In this document: positions 60,595-64,000 of the stretch, one piece after another
How positions within the stretch are numbered: position 1 is the first letter of the stretch
How the letters are laid out: every line of letters begins with the position of its first letter
Assembly (NCBI GenBank): GCA_963921425.1
Contig: OY992832.1
Coordinates: 5,828,001-5,892,000 of the forward strand
From: Dryas octopetala
Taxonomy: Eukaryota; Streptophyta; Magnoliopsida; Rosales; Rosaceae
Direction: 5' to 3'
Length of the DNA stretch: 64,000 nucleotides
Translations under genes and position numbers: made by a program
Notes under the pieces: model-generated
The model's database searches: none
Told to the model about the DNA's origin: nothing
Seen by the model: the letters and a program-made list of their open reading frames with translations, nothing else

Positions 60595-62142
60595 CTATTC
60601 TAAACCAGTAGCATCATCATCATTCATATCTGACGGAGGTTGATGAAAAGATGGTGGCGAGACAAACCCAGGTATCGCCTTAGTCAATGCAGCATACAAC
60701 GCCTCATTCTCCGCTCTCTCAGCTCGTAAATCCTCCTGCAACTTCTTCACTTGAGCGGACAACCCTGCAACGACTGCAGATGGTTGAGAAGAAGATGAAG
60801 ACGAAGACGAGGATCGAACATCACGAATCCGCCCATATCCCATGCCGCGTATTTCCTTACCGGGCCTAACACCCAATGAGTCTATCACTACTACAAAAGC
60901 ACTTATTCTATATCATAATACGAAGTCCGATATCGGAATCGGGTACTGGAATCGACTCCAACGGAGTACCCGGAGGGTGCTGCTCGGCCAAGCTCTCCAA
61001 ATATATTCTCGAGTTGGCCACCATCTCATCCTTCAAAATGTTATATATACAAGTAACCAATTAGAAAAATAAATATAAAAAATTGTGAAAAAAATTAAAA
61101 TATACATAACTAACATGTTTTGCCTTGGCCGCATCACAACCGAGATGAACATAGATATCCCCGAAAGTGTCTATCTCCGGGAATTGCGACCCACGCTAAA
61201 AAAGAAAATAATTTTGTCAAAGACCCAACCAATATTAAAGAATATATATGTATTAAATTAAATAATGACGTACCCGACGTCGCGACTCCACTCGATATGA
61301 GATGGGCGTCGGACCACTATGATGGTTAAACGGCTTCCCTTTTCGGTTTCTGGCGTTGGCGACCGACTTCTTCTGTTAAATATTAAGCAAATTATAAATG
61401 TGTTAGTGTATGTATACAATAATAGAATAACAAAACAATAATCGATTTTTTAAAGATCGCACAAAAAATGATAAAACGTACCAAAAACGACGGACTCATG
61501 AAATGATCGCACAAAAAATGCCACTGGTCAGACCGCTCTACCAACTCCATAGGGGGGTTCGCCAATGCCTCAACTGCCGACCAAAATCCCTTGAAATACA
61601 CGTGTAGTTCGTGCTTCCACTGCCTGTAGGACTTGATGAGTAAATTTGTCATGTACGTGACGGTGAGCGGATCATCCATCTGAATGTCAAAGTTAACCTG
61701 AAAAAAATATTAGATTGTTATGAATGATCAAATTTATCATTTTGAATTAATTATTGAGCTATATACTCACTGAGATTGAGCGGATCACTTTGTGTTGAAT
61801 CTCTGCCGGCAATTTTTTTCAAGTGGTTGCAACCATGGCGCACTCGGCACGGATAATAGCCCCCACATCGTGCGAGAACAAACTGTCAACGTTAGGATCT
61901 AACGGTCGTCGGCCATTTTGCACACACATGACTAGAATCCACGCCCTAGTACTGCGCACGATCCGAGAGGACTTCAACCCACTACATGGTCCCCTCGTCG
62001 CAGTGGATGACGTCGCAGTAGATGAAGCGGAAGCGGAAGCGGTGACCTAACTAGAGCGGTGAGATCGACAGGCCCTCCGTGGCATAGAGGGGCTCCCAGT
62101 ACTCGAGGATGGCTGAACTACATCATTGGGAGCTGACTCCAT
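60595..62142 (-). pseudogene. Ptta/En-Spm transposon-associated gene, broken
   Basis: A multi-exon plant transposon protein of the Ptta/En/Spm type, read on the minus strand. The N-terminal part from 62142 has RGPCSGLKSSRIVRSTRAWI and SLFSHDVGAIIRAECAMVA. Then come the QMDDPLTVTYMTNLLIKSYRQWKHELHVYFK and ANPPMELVERSDQWHFLCDHF block (61390-61700) and a KKSVANARNRKGKPFNHHSGPTPI block (about 61280-61375). Next are FPEIDTFGDIYVHLG (about 61130-61190), MVANSRIYLESLAEQHPPGTPLESIPVP (about 60930-61024), and the C-terminal coiled-coil exon with LSAQVKKLQEDLRAERAENEALYAAL, ending at 60595. Two in-frame stops break the first exon: TAG at 62047-62049 (codon 32) and TGA at 61819-61821 (codon 108, where the family usually has Trp). 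It is therefore unlikely to give full-length protein. Confidence 0.7.
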
Positions 62143-62159
62143 CGCCTTCCATCTTATAA

Positions 62160-62880
62160 CTAAATTATATTTCTCAAACTAATTAATCTACATTTTGTAA
62201 TTAAACTAGTTTTTATATTTAAAAACTAACAAACTAACTAATCTACATACAAACTACCTAATAAATTTTATAATTAAAAAACATATAAAACTAACTAATT
62301 TTATATGAAAACTAATTTGTTATCTAGCATAAGAAAATATCAGCAAACTAATTTCCCTAAGAACAATGATCAGGATTAAACTAATTTATTCAACACTAAT
62401 AAACAAATTTAAGAACAAAAAATTAAAAACACTAGCCAAATAACATTAAAGCAGCGATTGAGTCATAAGTCTGACCTGAAAAATTTTCCTGGGTATTACT
62501 ATTCCCCTGGCCACCTGCACTTGATCCCCTGAAAAAAAAAAAAGCCAAAGCTAATGAGCAGAAAACAGAAAAACAAAAAACACCAAAAAAAAAAAACCCA
62601 CATTCAATGGGGCGGGGACGGCGGGGCTGGGCGGGGATCGGCAGTCAGGGAGGGAGCGGGTGGTTGAGTGTGGGTTGAAGCAGCGGATGGGTTTCGGGGA
62701 GCGGGTGGGGTGGGGTGGGTTTCGGTGGGGAGGGCGGCGGTCAGGGAGGGAGATGGGTGGTCGGAGAGGGAGATGGGTTGAACCAGGGGAGAGGAAGAAG
62801 AGATGGCAGGGAGAGAAGGAAAAAAAGAAAAAAAGAAGAAGAAAAAGAAGAAAAGCAGATCTGGGAGGTATAATCGAAAC
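62160..62880. other. Non-coding internal part of the CACTA-like element
   Basis: An AT-rich stretch with A-runs (62527-62540, 62582-62597), followed by a G-rich block (62606-62800) of GGGCGGGG and GGGAGGGAG type. It lies upstream of the broken gene and may be its promoter/leader. Frames here are low-complexity only. Confidence 0.45.
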
Positions 62881-62882
62881 TC

Positions 62883-63212
62883 TTTAGGCGACGAATTTGA
62901 GTTCGTCGCCCAAAGATTTTTAGGCGACGAATATAATTTATTCGTCGCCTCAAGTCCATTTGGGCGACGAACTCAGATTCATCGCCTAAGTGTGTTAAAT
63001 TTTTTGCGCGAAATGCCCCGCCAATTTTTTGAGTAAAATTCGCACATAAAAAAGAAATTAGACTTTGGGCGAGGAATATACATATTCGTCGCCCAAAGTG
63101 ACTTTAGGCGAGGAATTTACACATTTGTCACCTAAAGTCACTTTAGGCGACGAATAAGTTTGTCGCCTAAAGTAGCTTTGGGTGACGAATTTATAAATTC
63201 CTCACCCAAAGT
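62883..63212. repeat. Right subterminal array of TTTAGGCGACGAA/TTCGTCGCCCAAAG motifs
   Basis: The same motif family as at 60012-60453, with about thirteen copies in both orientations; TTTAGGCGACGAA is the common form here. A non-motif gap lies at 62990-63060. Confidence 0.9.
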
Positions 63213-63423
63213 CCAATTTATTTTTTATAGCCCTTATTTCATTTTTTGCAAATTTATAATTTATATTTAGTATTACAAAAATATATATAATAAATCATTA
63301 TAATAAGATTGTATACTTAATAATATATGATAAGATTCTAAATTTTAACTTAATTACTAAATTATATTTATAATTTTAAATATATACAAATATAAAATAA
63401 CTTAACGATGTTATATAATCACA

Positions 63424-64000
63424 ATTTTATCAATTCTTTCATTGAAACCTTGTCATTTCAATAATTGTGAAAAACGATCAGAGCCGTTCATTTTCTATGT
63501 TCATACTCAAAGATCATTCCTACAAAAAATCAGCCAAATCGGAATTCAGCTAGTCATTGAATTATCATTATAAAACTCACGATCATTCTTTAATTTGACC
63601 ACCGTTACCTAATTTCTACATCTTCAATTGAGCTAAATTTTTGCATGGATGATCTTTGAGTAGGGAACTAAAAAATGAACGGTTACGATCGTTGTAAACA
63701 CGATCAAGATATGCCCATCTACATATAAATGAACAGTTTCAACACTTGATGAGTATAATTCTATTAATTCTTTCGTTGAAACTTTGTCGTTTCAATAATT
63801 GTGAAGACCAAAATGTGATTTCAACGATCAGAGCTGTTCATTTTCTATCTTTATACTCAAAGATCATCCCTGCAAAAAATCAGCCAAATCGGAATTCAGC
63901 TAGTCGTTGAATTATCATTACAAACTCACGATCGTTCTTTAATTTGACCACCGTTACCTAATTTTTACATCTTCAATTGAGTTAAATTTTTGCAGGGATG
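63424..64000. repeat. ~350 bp tandem repeat whose unit contains a large inverted repeat
   Basis: Copy 1 starts near 63424 and copy 2 near 63772, running off the window; GAGC(C/T)GTTCATTTTCTAT recurs at 63481 and 63831. Within copy 1, 63473-63528 is the imperfect reverse complement of about 63638-63695 (ACTCAAAGATCAT... versus ...GATGATCTTTGAGT, and GAGCCGTTC versus GAACGGTTAC). Confidence 0.85.

Larger units (their letters stand above)
59971..64000. mobile_element. CACTA/En-Spm-like element (right end beyond window)
   Basis: A composite inferred from four parts: a candidate left tip ACTACTACGCAG at about 59972; a left array of short motifs (60012-60453); a broken Ptta/En-Spm gene (60595-62142, -); and a mirrored right array (62883-63212), followed by ~350 bp palindromic tandem repeats to the window edge. 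No matching right tip is visible, so the true boundaries and total length are unknown. Superfamily assignment rests on the coding remnant and the array layout. Confidence 0.55.

Noticed and set aside
60884-60900. CACTACTACAAAAGC as an internal CACTA terminus
   Set aside because: It lies between conserved parts of the broken transposon gene, in an intron-like gap, with no inverted partner or duplication seen nearby. Treated as chance or an old nested remnant.
1-64000. CRISPR array, operon, prophage or secondary-metabolite cluster
   Set aside because: The sequence is plant nuclear, with spliced genes of unrelated function. The short alternating motifs at 60012-63212 vary in spacing and orientation, unlike CRISPR repeats.

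Overview
This is a 64 kb window of AT-rich plant nuclear DNA. It has canonical GT-AG introns, long AT-rich spacers, (GA/CT)n microsatellites and plant-specific families (Dof, ALOG, DUF538, HIPP, SCAR, PTF2). Protein content and the style of the repeats suggest a woody eudicot, probably Rosaceae and perhaps Prunus. That assignment is inference, because no search was possible.

Layout, left to right: the last exon of an armadillo-repeat protein (431-1277, +); an intronless UBA2C-like two-RRM RNA-binding protein (2209-3354, +); a 364 bp MITE (4794-5157); an intronless plant-specific TFIIB-related factor of the PTF2 type (6713-8347, +); a short DUF538 protein (10084-10497, -); a HIPP metallochaperone (13077-14852, +); an 11-exon DUF676 lipase-like alpha/beta hydrolase (16132-20124, +); a 7-exon 14-3-3 protein with a tRNA-headed SINE in one intron (21146-24488, +); an Ole e 1-like secreted protein (26173-26779, +); an 11-exon mitochondrial dihydroorotate dehydrogenase (29003-32935, +); a COG1/DOF1.5-like Dof factor (34401-34910, -); and a 9-exon SCAR/WAVE protein with an in-frame array of eight 16-residue repeats (38131-45153, -). 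From about 45.2 kb the window is gene-poor. It holds a 1.07 kb terminal-inverted-repeat element, a LINE RNase H remnant and one ALOG/LSH gene (54403-54996, +). These are followed by a hAT-like element with a perfect 8 bp target duplication (58416-59718) and a large CACTA/En-Spm-like element. That last element has mirrored subterminal arrays, a broken Ptta/En-Spm gene, and tandem palindromic ~350 bp repeats running off the right edge.

The genes are independent housekeeping or developmental loci, not an operon or cluster, and no shared pathway joins neighbours. All exon joins were read by eye from splice sites, reading frame and family knowledge. They close in frame and end in the expected C-termini.

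I found no convincing new biological system. The most worthwhile unexplained structures are the SCAR repeat array, the mirrored TTTGGGCGACGAA arrays with the neighbouring palindromic tandem repeat, and the internal tandem repeat of the 1.07 kb inverted-repeat element.
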